This document shows, piece by piece, positions 50,142-60,735 of a stretch of DNA of 64,000 bases. Source of the stretch: CAZJFH01 sp964545205 (GTDB lineage Bacteria > Pseudomonadota > Alphaproteobacteria > Rhodospirillales > Magnetospirillaceae); contig CAZJFH010000022.1 in assembly GCA_964545205.1 (NCBI GenBank), positions 1-64,000 on the forward strand, written 5' to 3'. The stretch's first letter is position 1. Every line of letters starts with the position of its first letter. Both the position numbers and the translations under genes were made by a program. The notes below the pieces were generated by a model. The model was not told where the DNA came from. It did not search any database and saw nothing but the letters and a program-made list of their open reading frames with translations.

Positions 50142-51728
50142 TCAGATGATTCCGGTCAGGCCGTCGGTGATGCGGCCGAGCTGGCCGCTGAACACGGTGA
50201 TGAACAGGGCGTAGGTGACGAGGAGCCCGAACACCGCCGAGCCGAACATCACGGCCGAGAGGCGCCGGCCGTGGCGGGCGGCGGCGTTCATGCCGACCGA
50301 CACGGCGCCGAGCACCGGCAGGTCGAAATTCTCGCGGAGCTGCCGCGGCGAGCCGAAGGACTGCGACATGTAGACCAGCAGCGCCGCCACCGCGCCGCCC
50401 AGGCCGAGGCCGGCCACCAGCACGGCGGTCGCCAGCAGCGGCTTGTTCGGACCGCTGGGCTGCACCGGCACTTCCGGCGGATCGATGACGCGGAAGCGGA
50501 TGACCTTGTCGGCGCTGCTGTCCATCTCCTGCGACAGCCGGGCCTGCTCGCGGCGGCTCAGCAGCTCGGCGTAGTTGGACTTGAGCACGGTGTAGTCGCG
50601 GTTCAGCGCCTTGTACTGGGCCTCGATCTGCGGCGCCAGCCCCGCCCGGCTCTCGACGCGCTCGACCACCGCCTCCTGCGCCCGCACGCGCCGCTCCAGC
50701 AGCTCGATCTCGGTCTTGACCTCGACCGCCTTCAGCTTGAGCTGTTCGTAGACCGGATTGGAGGCGCGCTCCTCGCCCGGCGCCGGGGCGCCGCCCCGAT
50801 CGTCGGGCGCGGCGGCGCGCTGCGCCTCCAGGGCCTCGAGCCGGCGCTCGGTCAGCACGACGTCGGGATGGCGCTCGGTGTAGCGCAGCCGCATCTCGGC
50901 CAGGCTCGCCCGCAGCTCGGCGATGCGCCCGTCGATGCCCAGCGCCCGCGACTCGCCGTTGCCGTCGAGGATGACCTGCAGCGCGGCCCCCCTGCCGACG
51001 TAGCGGGGGATCTCCGCCATCTGGTCCTCGATCGACTGCAGCCGGATGCGGGCTTCGCTCAGCTCCTGGTTCAGTCCGGCCAGCCGCTGGCGCGCCGCGT
51101 CGATCATGGCGGCGAAGTCGCCCTCCGGCGACAGGTAGCCGACATTGGCCTTCTTGAAGGCGGCTAGCTTGTCCTCGGTCTCGTCCAGCTTCTTCTCGTA
51201 CATGCGCAGCTGGCTCTCGACGAATTCGAGCGCCTGCTGCATGTCGCGGCGGCTGGCGCCGAGATTGCTTTCCACGAAGATGGTCAGCAGGGCCTGGACG
51301 ACGTCCTTGGCCAGCACCGGGTCGTGGGCTTCGTAGGCGACCGAGAACAGGTTGTCGCCCTCGATCTTCAGTTCGGTGCGCTCCAGCATCTTCTCGAGCA
51401 GCTCTTCGCGCTCGAGTTCCGATCCGACCGTCAGGTCGAGGTCGGTGGCCCGCATCACCTTTTCGAGGTTGGGCCGGCTGAGCAGCGTCCGCTGCATGAT
51501 CTCGACCTGGTTGTCGAGGTCGAAGTCGACGGTCATGCCGCGCATCAGCGGCGACAGCAGCGACTGGGTGTCGACGTAGATCCGGGTCGAGGACTGGTAG
51601 CGGTCGGGCAGCACCGCGATGGCCGTCCAGCCGAGCAGGCAGATCGCCACCGCGGTGCCGAGCGCGTGCCACCGGTGCCGCCATGCCTGCGCGACATAGG
51701 GCAGGAGTTCGTTTCGGACGTCGTTCAT
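50142..51728 (-). CDS. XrtA-system polysaccharide chain-length determinant (Wzz/GNVR)
   Basis: 528 residues. The Wzz domain starts after RHRWHALGTAVAICLLGWTAI (first membrane segment about 20-38) with YQSSTRIYVDTQSLLSPLMRG. A long coiled-coil periplasmic region (about 160-400) follows, then VIDPPEVPVQPSGPNKPLL and the second membrane segment (about 430-450), and a third near 490-512. The pattern fits TIGR03007. It works with the autokinase 10 bp downstream to set chain length at the inner membrane. Confidence 0.9.
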   Translation of the reverse strand: MNDVRNELLPYVAQAWRHRWHALGTAVAICLLGWTAIAVLPDRYQSSTRIYVDTQSLLSPLMRGMTVDFDLDNQVEIMQRTLLSRPNLEKVMRATDLDLTVGSELEREELLEKMLERTELKIEGDNLFSVAYEAHDPVLAKDVVQALLTIFVESNLGASRRDMQQALEFVESQLRMYEKKLDETEDKLAAFKKANVGYLSPEGDFAAMIDAARQRLAGLNQELSEARIRLQSIEDQMAEIPRYVGRGAALQVILDGNGESRALGIDGRIAELRASLAEMRLRYTERHPDVVLTERRLEALEAQRAAAPDDRGGAPAPGEERASNPVYEQLKLKAVEVKTEIELLERRVRAQEAVVERVESRAGLAPQIEAQYKALNRDYTVLKSNYAELLSRREQARLSQEMDSSADKVIRFRVIDPPEVPVQPSGPNKPLLATAVLVAGLGLGGAVAALLVYMSQSFGSPRQLRENFDLPVLGAVSVGMNAAARHGRRLSAVMFGSAVFGLLVTYALFITVFSGQLGRITDGLTGII

Positions 51729-51863
51729 GGGCGGGCGCTTTCCAAGACTAAGCGTTTTCGAGCGCCTTGATGGTAAGGACGCGGCGCGGCGGATGAAACG
51801 TCACGTAAGGATAGACTCGCTTCTCTATTAGAGATGCCGGCGACCGGATGGATAAAAGAAACA

Positions 51864-51890
51864 GGGCCGCCGTAATTGACCCGGCGGCCC
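51864..51890 (-). terminator. Terminator after the export lipoprotein gene
   Basis: GGGCCGCCG (51864-51872) pairs with CGGCGGCCC (51882-51890). Read leftward it is followed by TGTTTCTTTTATCC. It lies 35 bp after the export gene stop and before the chain-length gene, so the latter needs read-through or its own promoter within 51729-51863. Confidence 0.75.
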
Positions 51891-51925
51891 ATTTGCTTCT
51901 ATTTGTCTATGACCAATACGACGTC

Positions 51926-52549
51926 CTAGAACCAGCTTTGCGGAATGACTATGACGTCGCCCGGAAGCACCCGGCGGTTGGCGGCGATCTCGCCGTCCTT
52001 GAGCAGGGAGTCGAGGTTGACCGGAATCTGGACCTCCTGGTCCTCGTCCTTGCGGATGATGCTGGCGCGATTGCCGGCGGCGAACGGCGTCATGCCGCCG
52101 ACGGCGATCATCACGTCGAGCACCGACATGTCGCGCCGGTAGGGGATGGCCTGCGGCCGCGTCGCCTCGCCGATCACCCGGACCTGCTGCGAATACGGCC
52201 CGACGAAGTTGCTGACGATCACCGTGACCACCGGCTCCTGGACGAAGGCGCGCAGCGCCGTCTCGAGGTCGCGCGCCAGCTCGGTCGGCGTCTTGCCGCT
52301 CGCCACCATGTCCTCGACCAGCGGCGTCGAGATGCGGCCGTCCGGCCGCACGGGCACGGCGACCGAAAGGTCGGGATTGCGCCAGACGAAGACCTGGAGC
52401 CCGTCGCCGGGGCCGATCAGGTATTCGGGCGCGACGGCGGGATGCACCGTCTCTTCCGGGGTCGGGACGGGCACGTTGCAGCCCGCGAGCGCCGCGCCGA
52501 CCGTCAGGGCGGCCGCGGCGAGGAAGAAGCGGCGCAGTCTCGGGAGCAT
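51926..52549 (-). CDS. Wza-like polysaccharide export lipoprotein (XrtA system)
   Basis: 207 residues from ATG 52549. Lipobox LAGC (Cys24) follows a signal peptide. The Poly_export domain (EYLIGPGDGLQVFVWRNPDLS) and SLBB domain (VRVIGEATRPQAIPYRRDMSVLDVMIAVGG) match TIGR03027, the short Wza of PEP-CTERM clusters. It should form the periplasm/outer-membrane part of the export channel. A terminator follows it. No transmembrane helix like that of E. coli Wza is seen at the C-terminus, as expected for this short group. Confidence 0.9.
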   Translation of the reverse strand: MLPRLRRFFLAAAALTVGAALAGCNVPVPTPEETVHPAVAPEYLIGPGDGLQVFVWRNPDLSVAVPVRPDGRISTPLVEDMVASGKTPTELARDLETALRAFVQEPVVTVIVSNFVGPYSQQVRVIGEATRPQAIPYRRDMSVLDVMIAVGGMTPFAAGNRASIIRKDEDQEVQIPVNLDSLLKDGEIAANRRVLPGDVIVIPQSWF

Positions 52550-52956
52550 GGACACGGGATACCTCCTGCATCGCCGGATGGAACGAGTCGGTTTACCACC
52601 GCCGGAACCCGGCCACCAATCGCCCGTCCGCACTATGCGCGCCGGACTGGTCGCGACGCCGTCATATGCGGGTACGGACAAAGGTCGTTGGCCGTCATAT
52701 AAATACAGGCCAAAACCAGCGTCGAAAGAAATGGCAGTAGTGATTTCATGGTGTCATGGGTTCTTTTGAGTGCGTTCCGAATGGGTGAGATTATCCACTA
52801 GAATGACTTCCCAATGAGCGGTTGGAGCGGCCGGGCGCCTTTGCGATGATGGCGTCCCGTAACGACATCGCCCGGTCGTTCGCGACCAAACACCATGATC
52901 CGCGGTCAAGCGTGCCTGCCGCTCACCACAGGCCGCGACACGGAGGCTCACCTGGA
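52550..52956. promoter_or_regulatory. Divergent control region of the exopolysaccharide cluster
   Basis: About 400 bp without a convincing gene. The right part (52680-52820) is AT-rich. GCCGTCATAT occurs twice in the same orientation, at 52658-52667 and 52691-52700, 33 bp apart, suggesting a binding site for a regulator. No clear GG-N10-GC sigma-54 promoter was found, although PrsR is a sigma-54-type activator. CGGAGG at 52941 is the ribosome-binding site of the sugar transferase. Confidence 0.45.
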
Positions 52957-54342
52957 ATGCTTCGCGTCTTCCGCCACTATGTTTCCGCCCCCGCCATAGT
53001 CCTGCTGCTCGTCGAAGCCACCCTCGTGTTTCTGGTCCTGTCGCTGGCGGCGCGGCAGTTCGCGCCGCTGCTCGGCGGCGTGCCGGCCGAGGACCATCTG
53101 CGGGCGGTGATGCCCGCCTCGCTGTTCGCCTCGGCCGTGCTGTGCTCGATCGGCCTGTACGACAAGGCCAGCCTCACCGACTACCGCCGCGCCGCCGGCC
53201 GGCTGGCGGTCGCGTTCTTCATCTGCTGGCCGGCGCTGTTCCTGCCGGTCTGGACCTATGCCGGGGCGGCGCCGCTGGCCGCCGCCGGGCTGACGGCGGT
53301 GGCCACCGTCGGCGCGCTGTCCGGGGTGCTGGCGGCGCGCCTCACCTGGGGCCGCGTGCGCGAGATGGCCAAGCTGCGCCGGCGCGTGCTGGTGCTGGGC
53401 GCCGGCCCGCTGGCGGCCCGGATCGAGGAGACCCTGGCCTCGCGCGACGACGGGCCGCTGGTGCTCGGCTACCTGCGGGCCCAGAACGAACCGGCCATCG
53501 TCGACGGCCGCCGCCTGGTGGTCTCCGACGAGACCCTGCTGGAGACCGCGCGCCGCCTGGGCGCCGAGGAGATCGTGGTCGCCGTCGACGACCGCCGCGG
53601 CGCTCCCGTCGAGCCGCTGCTCGAATGCCGTCTCGACGGCATCAGCGTCACCGACCACCTGACTTTCTGGGAGCGCGAGAGCGGCAAGGTGATGCTGGAA
53701 GCGCTGTCGCCGTCCTGGCTGATCTACTCCGACGGCTTCCAGATCGGCTCGTGGCTGAACAAGGTTCTCAAGCGCGTGCTCGACATCGTCGCCGCCGGCG
53801 CCGTGCTGTTGCTGACGCTGCCCTTGACGGTGATCACCGCCCTGGCGATCAAGCTCGAAAGCCCCGGCCCGATCTTCTACCGCCAGGAGCGGGTCGGCCT
53901 GCACGGCCGCGTCTTCGACGTCTACAAGTTCCGCAGCATGCGCGCCGACGCCGAGAAGGACGGGCGACCGCGCTGGGCGGCGCAGTCAGACCCGCGCGTC
54001 ACCCGGGTCGGCGAGTTCATCCGCAAGACCCGCATCGACGAGATCCCGCAGGTCTGGAACGTTCTGCAGGGCGACATGTCGTTCATCGGCCCGCGCCCGG
54101 AGCGGCCGTTCTTCGTCGAGGAGATCGCCCGCGAGGTGCCCTACTACCACGAGCGGGCGCGCGTGCGGCCGGGCATCACCGGCTGGGCGCAGATCAACTA
54201 CCCCTACGGCGCCTCGATCGAGGACGCCCGCGAGAAGCTGGCCTACGACCTTTACTACATCAAGAACTACAGCCTGCTGCTCGACATCCTGGTGCTGATC
54301 GGCACCATCGAGGTCGTGCTGTGGCCGAAGGGCGTGCGGTAG
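52957..54342 (+). CDS. Polyprenyl glycosylphosphotransferase initiating exopolysaccharide (TIGR03013-like)
   Basis: 461 residues from ATG 52957 with CGGAGG upstream. Four N-terminal membrane segments (about 10-125) and a CoA-binding-like domain (RRVLVLGAGPLAARIEETL) are followed by a fifth membrane segment and the bacterial sugar transferase domain: KRVLDIVAAGAVLLLTLP, FYRQERVGLHGRVFDVYKFRSM, IRKTRIDEIPQVWNVLQGDMSFIGPRPERP. It moves the first sugar-1-phosphate to undecaprenyl phosphate, starting repeat-unit synthesis in the inner membrane. This is the EpsB_2 type of PEP-CTERM clusters. It heads the rightward exopolysaccharide genes, with prsK 7 bp behind. Confidence 0.93.
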   Translation: MLRVFRHYVSAPAIVLLLVEATLVFLVLSLAARQFAPLLGGVPAEDHLRAVMPASLFASAVLCSIGLYDKASLTDYRRAAGRLAVAFFICWPALFLPVWTYAGAAPLAAAGLTAVATVGALSGVLAARLTWGRVREMAKLRRRVLVLGAGPLAARIEETLASRDDGPLVLGYLRAQNEPAIVDGRRLVVSDETLLETARRLGAEEIVVAVDDRRGAPVEPLLECRLDGISVTDHLTFWERESGKVMLEALSPSWLIYSDGFQIGSWLNKVLKRVLDIVAAGAVLLLTLPLTVITALAIKLESPGPIFYRQERVGLHGRVFDVYKFRSMRADAEKDGRPRWAAQSDPRVTRVGEFIRKTRIDEIPQVWNVLQGDMSFIGPRPERPFFVEEIAREVPYYHERARVRPGITGWAQINYPYGASIEDAREKLAYDLYYIKNYSLLLDILVLIGTIEVVLWPKGVR

Positions 54343-54349
54343 CCGGCCG

Positions 54350-56425
54350 ATGTCGTTCGCCGTCCTCATCCATGCGCTTTGCGCGCTCGCCTACGTCGCC
54401 GTCGCCGGCGTGCTGCTGCGCCACGGCGCCGACCGCGCGCTGAAGCCGCGCCTGCTGGCCGGAATCGCGGCGGTCGTCCTGTGGGCCGCCGCCGCCGCCG
54501 CCCGCGACGCCGCCGTCGGCGCCGGGGTCGACCCGCTGGCGGCGGCCTCCGCCGCCAACGCGCTGCAGGCCCTGGAGATGCTGCTGTGGCTGGCGGTGGC
54601 GGCCGGACTGCTGCGCCGCCGCGGCGACTTGCCGCGCTGGACCGCCGCGGCCGCCGCCGGTTCGGTGGCGCTGGCCGGCATGGTCGCGCTGCCGCCGGTG
54701 CTGTGGGTGGCGGGCTGGGCGAGCGGCGGCATGATCCTGCCCATCGCCGGCGGCCTCGGCCTGGCGCTGCTGGGCCTGGTGCTGATCGAGAACGTGGCCC
54801 GCGGCGCCGCGCCCGGCGGCTTCTGGTCGGTCAAGTTCCTGGCGATCGGGCTGGGCGGCATCTTCGTCTACGACTTCTTCCTCTATTCCGACGCGCTGCT
54901 GTTCCGCCAGCTCGACGTCGACCTGCTGCAGGCCCGCGGCGCCGTGCACCTGATCCTGGCGCCGGTGCTGGCGCTCGGCGCCACCCGCCGCCCGAACATG
55001 CGGCCGCTGTCGGTTTCGCACAGCATGGCCTTCCACACCGCGGCGCTGCTCGGCGCCGGCTGCTACCTGGTGCTGATGGGGGCGGCCGGGCTGTACGTGC
55101 GCGAGTTCGGCGGCCGCTGGGGGCTGGTGCTGCAGGTCGGATTCCTGTTCGCCAGCGTCGTGCTGCTGGCGGTTCTGGTCGGCTCGGGGCGCATCCGCGC
55201 CCATGCCCGCGTGCTCGTCGCCAAGCATTTCTTCGCCTACAAGTACGACTACCGGGTCGAGTGGCTGCGCTTCATCGCCGCGCTGTCGGAAGGCGGCATG
55301 GAGACGGACGCGCGCCGCCGCGTCGTCGGCGCCGTCGCCAACATCGTCGACAGTCCCGGCGGCGCGCTGTGGCTGCGCGACGAACACGGCGCCCATCACC
55401 TCGTCGCCACCCTGAACCAGCCGCGCGCCGCGCTGCCCGAGCGCCTGGAGCCGGAGCTCGCCGCCTTTCTCGACCAGCAGCGCTGGATTCTGGTCGTCGA
55501 CGAGTGGCGGGCCCGCGGCGAGCGCTACGGCGAGCTGACCCTGCCGGCTTGGGTCGAGGCGGCGCCGGTGTGGCTGCTGGTGCCGCTGGCGCGCGAGGAC
55601 GGGCTGTCCGGCGTGCTGGCGCTGCAGCCGCCGCGGGCGCCGCGCAAGCTCGATTGGGAGGACTTCGACCTGCTGCGCACGCTGGCCAGCGAGGCCGCCA
55701 GCCGGCTGTCGGAGCACGAGGCGATGCAGGCGCTGGCCGACGCCCGCCAGCTCGAGCTGTTCAACCGCCGCTTCGCGTTCGTGGTCCACGACCTCAAGAC
55801 CATCATCAGCCAGATGTCGCTGGTGCTGAAGAACGCCGATGCCCATGCCGGCAACCCGGCGTTCCAGCGCGACCTGGTGGTCAGCGTCGCCGAGTCGGTG
55901 GATTCGATGAACGCGCTGCTGGCCCAGATCAACGCCGAGCGCGGCCGCGCCGACCGCGTCGAGCTGGTCGGCCTGGCGCGCGCCCTGATCGAGCGCCTTC
56001 CCGACGGCGCGCCGGTGGCGCTGGACGCGGCGGTCGCCAGCCTCGACGCCGCCGGCGACGAACGCCGGCTGAAGATGATCCTGACCCATCTGGTCAAGAA
56101 CGCCCGCGAGGCCGCCGGACCCGCCGGCCGCGTCACGGTGCGCATCGGCGCCGAGGCCGGGCGCGGCCTGGTCGAGGTCGTCGACGACGGTCCCGGCATG
56201 GATGCCGCCTTCGTCCGCGACAAGCTGTTCCGGCCGTTCGCGTCGACCAAGGACGGCGGCTTCGGCATCGGCGCCTACCAGTGCCGCGAACTGGTTCGCG
56301 AGCTCGGCGGCCAGCTCGTCGTCGACAGCACTCCCGGGCGCGGCACCACCTTCCGGGTGCTGCTGCCGCTGATCACCCCGGCCCAGCCGCCCGCAGACTC
56401 CCCCAAACAGCGAAAGGTCGTATAG
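54350..56425 (+). CDS. prsK: PEP-CTERM system histidine kinase PrsK
   Basis: 691 residues. An N-terminal membrane domain of about eight helices (to about residue 280) is followed by a GAF domain (about 320-460) and the kinase core: FVVHDLKTIISQMSLVLKNA with His480, then LKMILTHLVKNAREA (N box), VDDGPGMDAAFVRDKLFRPFASTK and GFGIGAYQCRELV. The layout matches TIGR02916. With PrsR, encoded 2 bp downstream, it forms the two-component system that controls PEP-CTERM/exopolysaccharide genes. Confidence 0.95.
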   Translation: MSFAVLIHALCALAYVAVAGVLLRHGADRALKPRLLAGIAAVVLWAAAAAARDAAVGAGVDPLAAASAANALQALEMLLWLAVAAGLLRRRGDLPRWTAAAAAGSVALAGMVALPPVLWVAGWASGGMILPIAGGLGLALLGLVLIENVARGAAPGGFWSVKFLAIGLGGIFVYDFFLYSDALLFRQLDVDLLQARGAVHLILAPVLALGATRRPNMRPLSVSHSMAFHTAALLGAGCYLVLMGAAGLYVREFGGRWGLVLQVGFLFASVVLLAVLVGSGRIRAHARVLVAKHFFAYKYDYRVEWLRFIAALSEGGMETDARRRVVGAVANIVDSPGGALWLRDEHGAHHLVATLNQPRAALPERLEPELAAFLDQQRWILVVDEWRARGERYGELTLPAWVEAAPVWLLVPLAREDGLSGVLALQPPRAPRKLDWEDFDLLRTLASEAASRLSEHEAMQALADARQLELFNRRFAFVVHDLKTIISQMSLVLKNADAHAGNPAFQRDLVVSVAESVDSMNALLAQINAERGRADRVELVGLARALIERLPDGAPVALDAAVASLDAAGDERRLKMILTHLVKNAREAAGPAGRVTVRIGAEAGRGLVEVVDDGPGMDAAFVRDKLFRPFASTKDGGFGIGAYQCRELVRELGGQLVVDSTPGRGTTFRVLLPLITPAQPPADSPKQRKVV

Positions 56426-56427
56426 CC

Positions 56428-57804
<1,377 letters not shown>

Positions 57805-57841
57805 CCGCTCACTAGCCAATCCAAACCTCCGGAGGAAAGCC

Positions 57842-60664
57842 ATGCCTACCCGCCCCCGCCGTCCCTTCGCCCGACTCCCCCTGAGGGCGATCGGCCTTGC
57901 CTGCGCCACCTGGGTCTCCGTCGTCGCCCTGTCGAGCGGCGGCGCGCTCGCCGACGCCGAGGCCTCGCGCGAGTACCTGCGCGACGCCGAGGAATACCTG
58001 TCCGGCGGCGACGTCCGTTCGGCGATCATCCAGTTCAAGAACGCCGTTCGCGCCGATCCCGACAACGCCGAGGCGCGGCTCGCGCTGGGCATGGCCTATC
58101 TGGGCGGCGGCGATCCGGTCTCGGCCGAGAAGGAACTGCGGGTGGCCCGCGAGAAGGGGCTCGACGAGGAGCGGGTCGCGGCGCCGCTGGCCCGCGCGCT
58201 GGTCATCCAGGGCAAGATCGACGAGCTGTTCACCGCGGTGCCGCGCGGCGACCGCGCCCCCGAGGTCGAGGGCGAGGTGCTGCTGTGGTACGGCTACGCC
58301 CATGCGGCGCACGGCAAGCTGGACGCCGCCAAGGTCGCCTTCGAGGAATCGGCGCGGCTGCTCGCCGCAGATCCGCGGCCGCGCCTCGGACTGGCGCAGC
58401 TGCACATCCAGTCGCGCGAGCTTGCCGCCGCGGTGGCGGCGGCCGAGCAGGCGGCGTCGATGGCCGGCAACCCCCAGGACCGCGCCGAGGCGCTGGCGAT
58501 CAAGGGCGAGGCGACGCGGATGGATGGCGACGCCGAGGCGGCGCGCCGGCTGTTCAACGAGGCGCTGATGGCCGACCCGGTCAACCGCGTCGCGCTCATC
58601 GGTCGCGCCTCGGTGGCGCTGGGCGCCGGCGACGCCGACGCCGCCGCGGGCGACGTCAAGGCGGCCCTCGACGTGCGGCCGCAGGATCCCGTCGCCAACT
58701 ACCTGATGGCGGCCATCCACACCAGCCGCAAGGACGCCGACGCCGCCATCGAGATCCTGCAGCAGCCCGCGCTGCAGAACTTCCCGCCGGCGCAGTTCCT
58801 GAAGGCCAACCTGCACTTCCGGCGCGGCGAGACCGCGCTGGCCCGCCAGGCGCTCGAACGCTATCAGGGCATGGTCGGCCAGGACGCGCGCAGCACCCGG
58901 CTCAAGGCCACCATCCTGCTGGGCGAGCGCGAGGCCGAACAGGCGATTCCGCTGCTCCAGGCCCTGGCCGAGCACGACCCCTCGGACCCGCAGGTCCCGG
59001 CCCTGCTCGCCGCCGCCCACATGCAGATCGGCGACAACGAGGCCGCCGCCAAATGGCTCGACAAGGCCGTCGAGCTGGGGCCGGACGACCCCGGCAGCCG
59101 CACCCGCTTCGCCCTCGGCCAGATGCAGATGGGCCAGACCGAGGACGCGATCAACATGTTGCGCTCGGTCACCGAGCAGGACCCCGAATCGATGCAGGCG
59201 CGCCTGCTGCTGGCGCTCGCCCACATGCGCGGTGGCAGCTTCGAGGACGCGCGCGCCACCGCCGAGGAACTGCGCGCCCAGATTCCCGACAGCCCGGTGC
59301 CCGACAACCTGATCGGCGGCGCCTATCTCGCCGACGGCAAGATCGACGCCGCCCGCGCGGCCTTCGAGGCGGCGCTGGAGAAGCGGGCCGATTTCGGCCC
59401 GGCGCTGATGAACCTGGCCCGGCTGCACCAGCGCCAGGGCGATCACGAGCAGGCGCGCCGGCGCTATCTCGAGGCCAGCGAAGGCGCCGGCACCGCCGTC
59501 CAGGCCTATATGGGCCTGGCGGACCTGGAAACGGCGCGCCGGCAGCCCGATGCCGCCATGGCGTGGCTGGACAAGGCGATCGCCGCCCAGCCCGAGGCGA
59601 CGGCGCCGCGCATCCGCATGATCGAGCTGCTGCTCGCCGGCGGCCAGCCCCAGAAGGCGCTGTCGGCCGCCCGCGAGCTGGTGCGGGTCGCCGAGGGCAA
59701 GCCCGAGGCGCTGCGCACGATGGCCCAGGCGCAGTGGCAGGCCGGCGAGAAGGCCAGCGCCATCGTCACCCTGCGCCAGGCCGCCGAGATGCTGCCGCGC
59801 TCGCCGCAGATCCGGGTCGAGTTGGCGCGGGCGCTGGTGCGCAACGGCGACGAGACCGCGGCCGAGCAGATGCTGAACCAGGCGGTGCAGCTCGACCCCG
59901 GCTACCTGCCGGCGCGCACCGAACTGGTGGCGCTGCGGCTGCGCAAGGGCGACCAGGCCGGCGCCGTCGCGCTGGCCGAGGCGTGGCGGCGGGCCGATCC
60001 CGACAACGCGGCCGCCGCCATCCTGCTGGCCGACGTCCAGCAGCGCGCCGGCCGCGCCGACGAGGCGCTGGCGGTCGTCGCCGAAGCCGCCGAGCGTCAC
60101 CCCGATTCCGCGCCGCTGGCGGTGCGCGCCGCCGAGCTGACCGCCATGGCAGGCAAGCCCGAGGACGCCGCCGCGCGCCTGGCGCGCTGGGTCGAGGAGC
60201 ATCCCGACGCGCCCCAGGCCCGCATGGCGCTGGGCAGTCTGCAGTTGCGGCTGGGCCGCTACGACGCGGCCGTCGCCAGTTTCGAGACCCTGGTCGCCGC
60301 CAATGCCGGCAACGCGCTGGTGTTCAACAACCTGGCCTGGCTCTACGACCGCAGCGGCGACGCGCGGGCGCTGGAATATGCCCGCCGCGCCCACGACCTG
60401 GCGCCCGATTCGCCCGAGATCGCCGACACCCTGGGCTACCTGCTGGTGCGCAAGGGCGAGGTCGAGCGCGGGCTGGCGCTGATCCAGCAGGCGCACGCCA
60501 AGCTGAAGGACATGCCCGAGGTCCGCTACCACCTCGCCGTCGCGCTCGACGCCGCCGGCCGCAAGGACGAGGCGCGGCAGGTTCTCGACGCGCTGATCGA
60601 CGAGGGACCGGCCTTCGAGCAGGCCTCGGCGGCCAAGGCGCTGCATCGGCAGCTGTCGCGCTAG
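57842..60664 (+). CDS. prsT: PEP-CTERM system TPR-repeat lipoprotein/periplasmic protein PrsT
   Basis: 940 residues with GGAGGAAAG before the ATG. A signal peptide (about 1-38, ALA) leads into an array of TPR repeats through the entire mature chain, beginning EYLSGGDVRSAIIQFKNAVRADPDNAEARLALG and ending with LGYLLVRKGEVERGLALIQQAH. Length and repeat type match TIGR02917. No lipobox Cys is visible, so it is probably soluble and periplasmic. It is thought to scaffold polymer export; it follows prsR by 37 bp. Confidence 0.94.
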   Translation: MPTRPRRPFARLPLRAIGLACATWVSVVALSSGGALADAEASREYLRDAEEYLSGGDVRSAIIQFKNAVRADPDNAEARLALGMAYLGGGDPVSAEKELRVAREKGLDEERVAAPLARALVIQGKIDELFTAVPRGDRAPEVEGEVLLWYGYAHAAHGKLDAAKVAFEESARLLAADPRPRLGLAQLHIQSRELAAAVAAAEQAASMAGNPQDRAEALAIKGEATRMDGDAEAARRLFNEALMADPVNRVALIGRASVALGAGDADAAAGDVKAALDVRPQDPVANYLMAAIHTSRKDADAAIEILQQPALQNFPPAQFLKANLHFRRGETALARQALERYQGMVGQDARSTRLKATILLGEREAEQAIPLLQALAEHDPSDPQVPALLAAAHMQIGDNEAAAKWLDKAVELGPDDPGSRTRFALGQMQMGQTEDAINMLRSVTEQDPESMQARLLLALAHMRGGSFEDARATAEELRAQIPDSPVPDNLIGGAYLADGKIDAARAAFEAALEKRADFGPALMNLARLHQRQGDHEQARRRYLEASEGAGTAVQAYMGLADLETARRQPDAAMAWLDKAIAAQPEATAPRIRMIELLLAGGQPQKALSAARELVRVAEGKPEALRTMAQAQWQAGEKASAIVTLRQAAEMLPRSPQIRVELARALVRNGDETAAEQMLNQAVQLDPGYLPARTELVALRLRKGDQAGAVALAEAWRRADPDNAAAAILLADVQQRAGRADEALAVVAEAAERHPDSAPLAVRAAELTAMAGKPEDAAARLARWVEEHPDAPQARMALGSLQLRLGRYDAAVASFETLVAANAGNALVFNNLAWLYDRSGDARALEYARRAHDLAPDSPEIADTLGYLLVRKGEVERGLALIQQAHAKLKDMPEVRYHLAVALDAAGRKDEARQVLDALIDEGPAFEQASAAKALHRQLSR

Positions 60665-60678
60665 GGCGGCGATCCATC

Positions 60679-60703
60679 GACCCCCGGGCCGGGCCCGGGG
60701 GTC
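60679..60703. terminator. GC-rich hairpin after prsT
   Basis: GACCCCCGGGC and GCCCGGGGGTC form an 11-bp stem with a CGG loop, 14 bp after the prsT stop. There is no T run, so it may be an attenuating or RNA-stabilising hairpin rather than a full terminator. Confidence 0.6.
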
Positions 60704-60735
60704 ACCGGCATGTCTGCAACCAGAGGACCCCGGCG

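Noticed and set aside
52550..52956. Sigma-54 promoter for the PrsR regulon
   Set aside because: Candidate GG...GC pairs have wrong spacing; none fits GG-N10-GC with flanking consensus.
54379..56425. Frame of PrsR extended upstream through prsK (1141 codons in all)
   Set aside because: The part over prsK is an Arg-rich out-of-frame translation; the PrsR start is the TTG at 56428.
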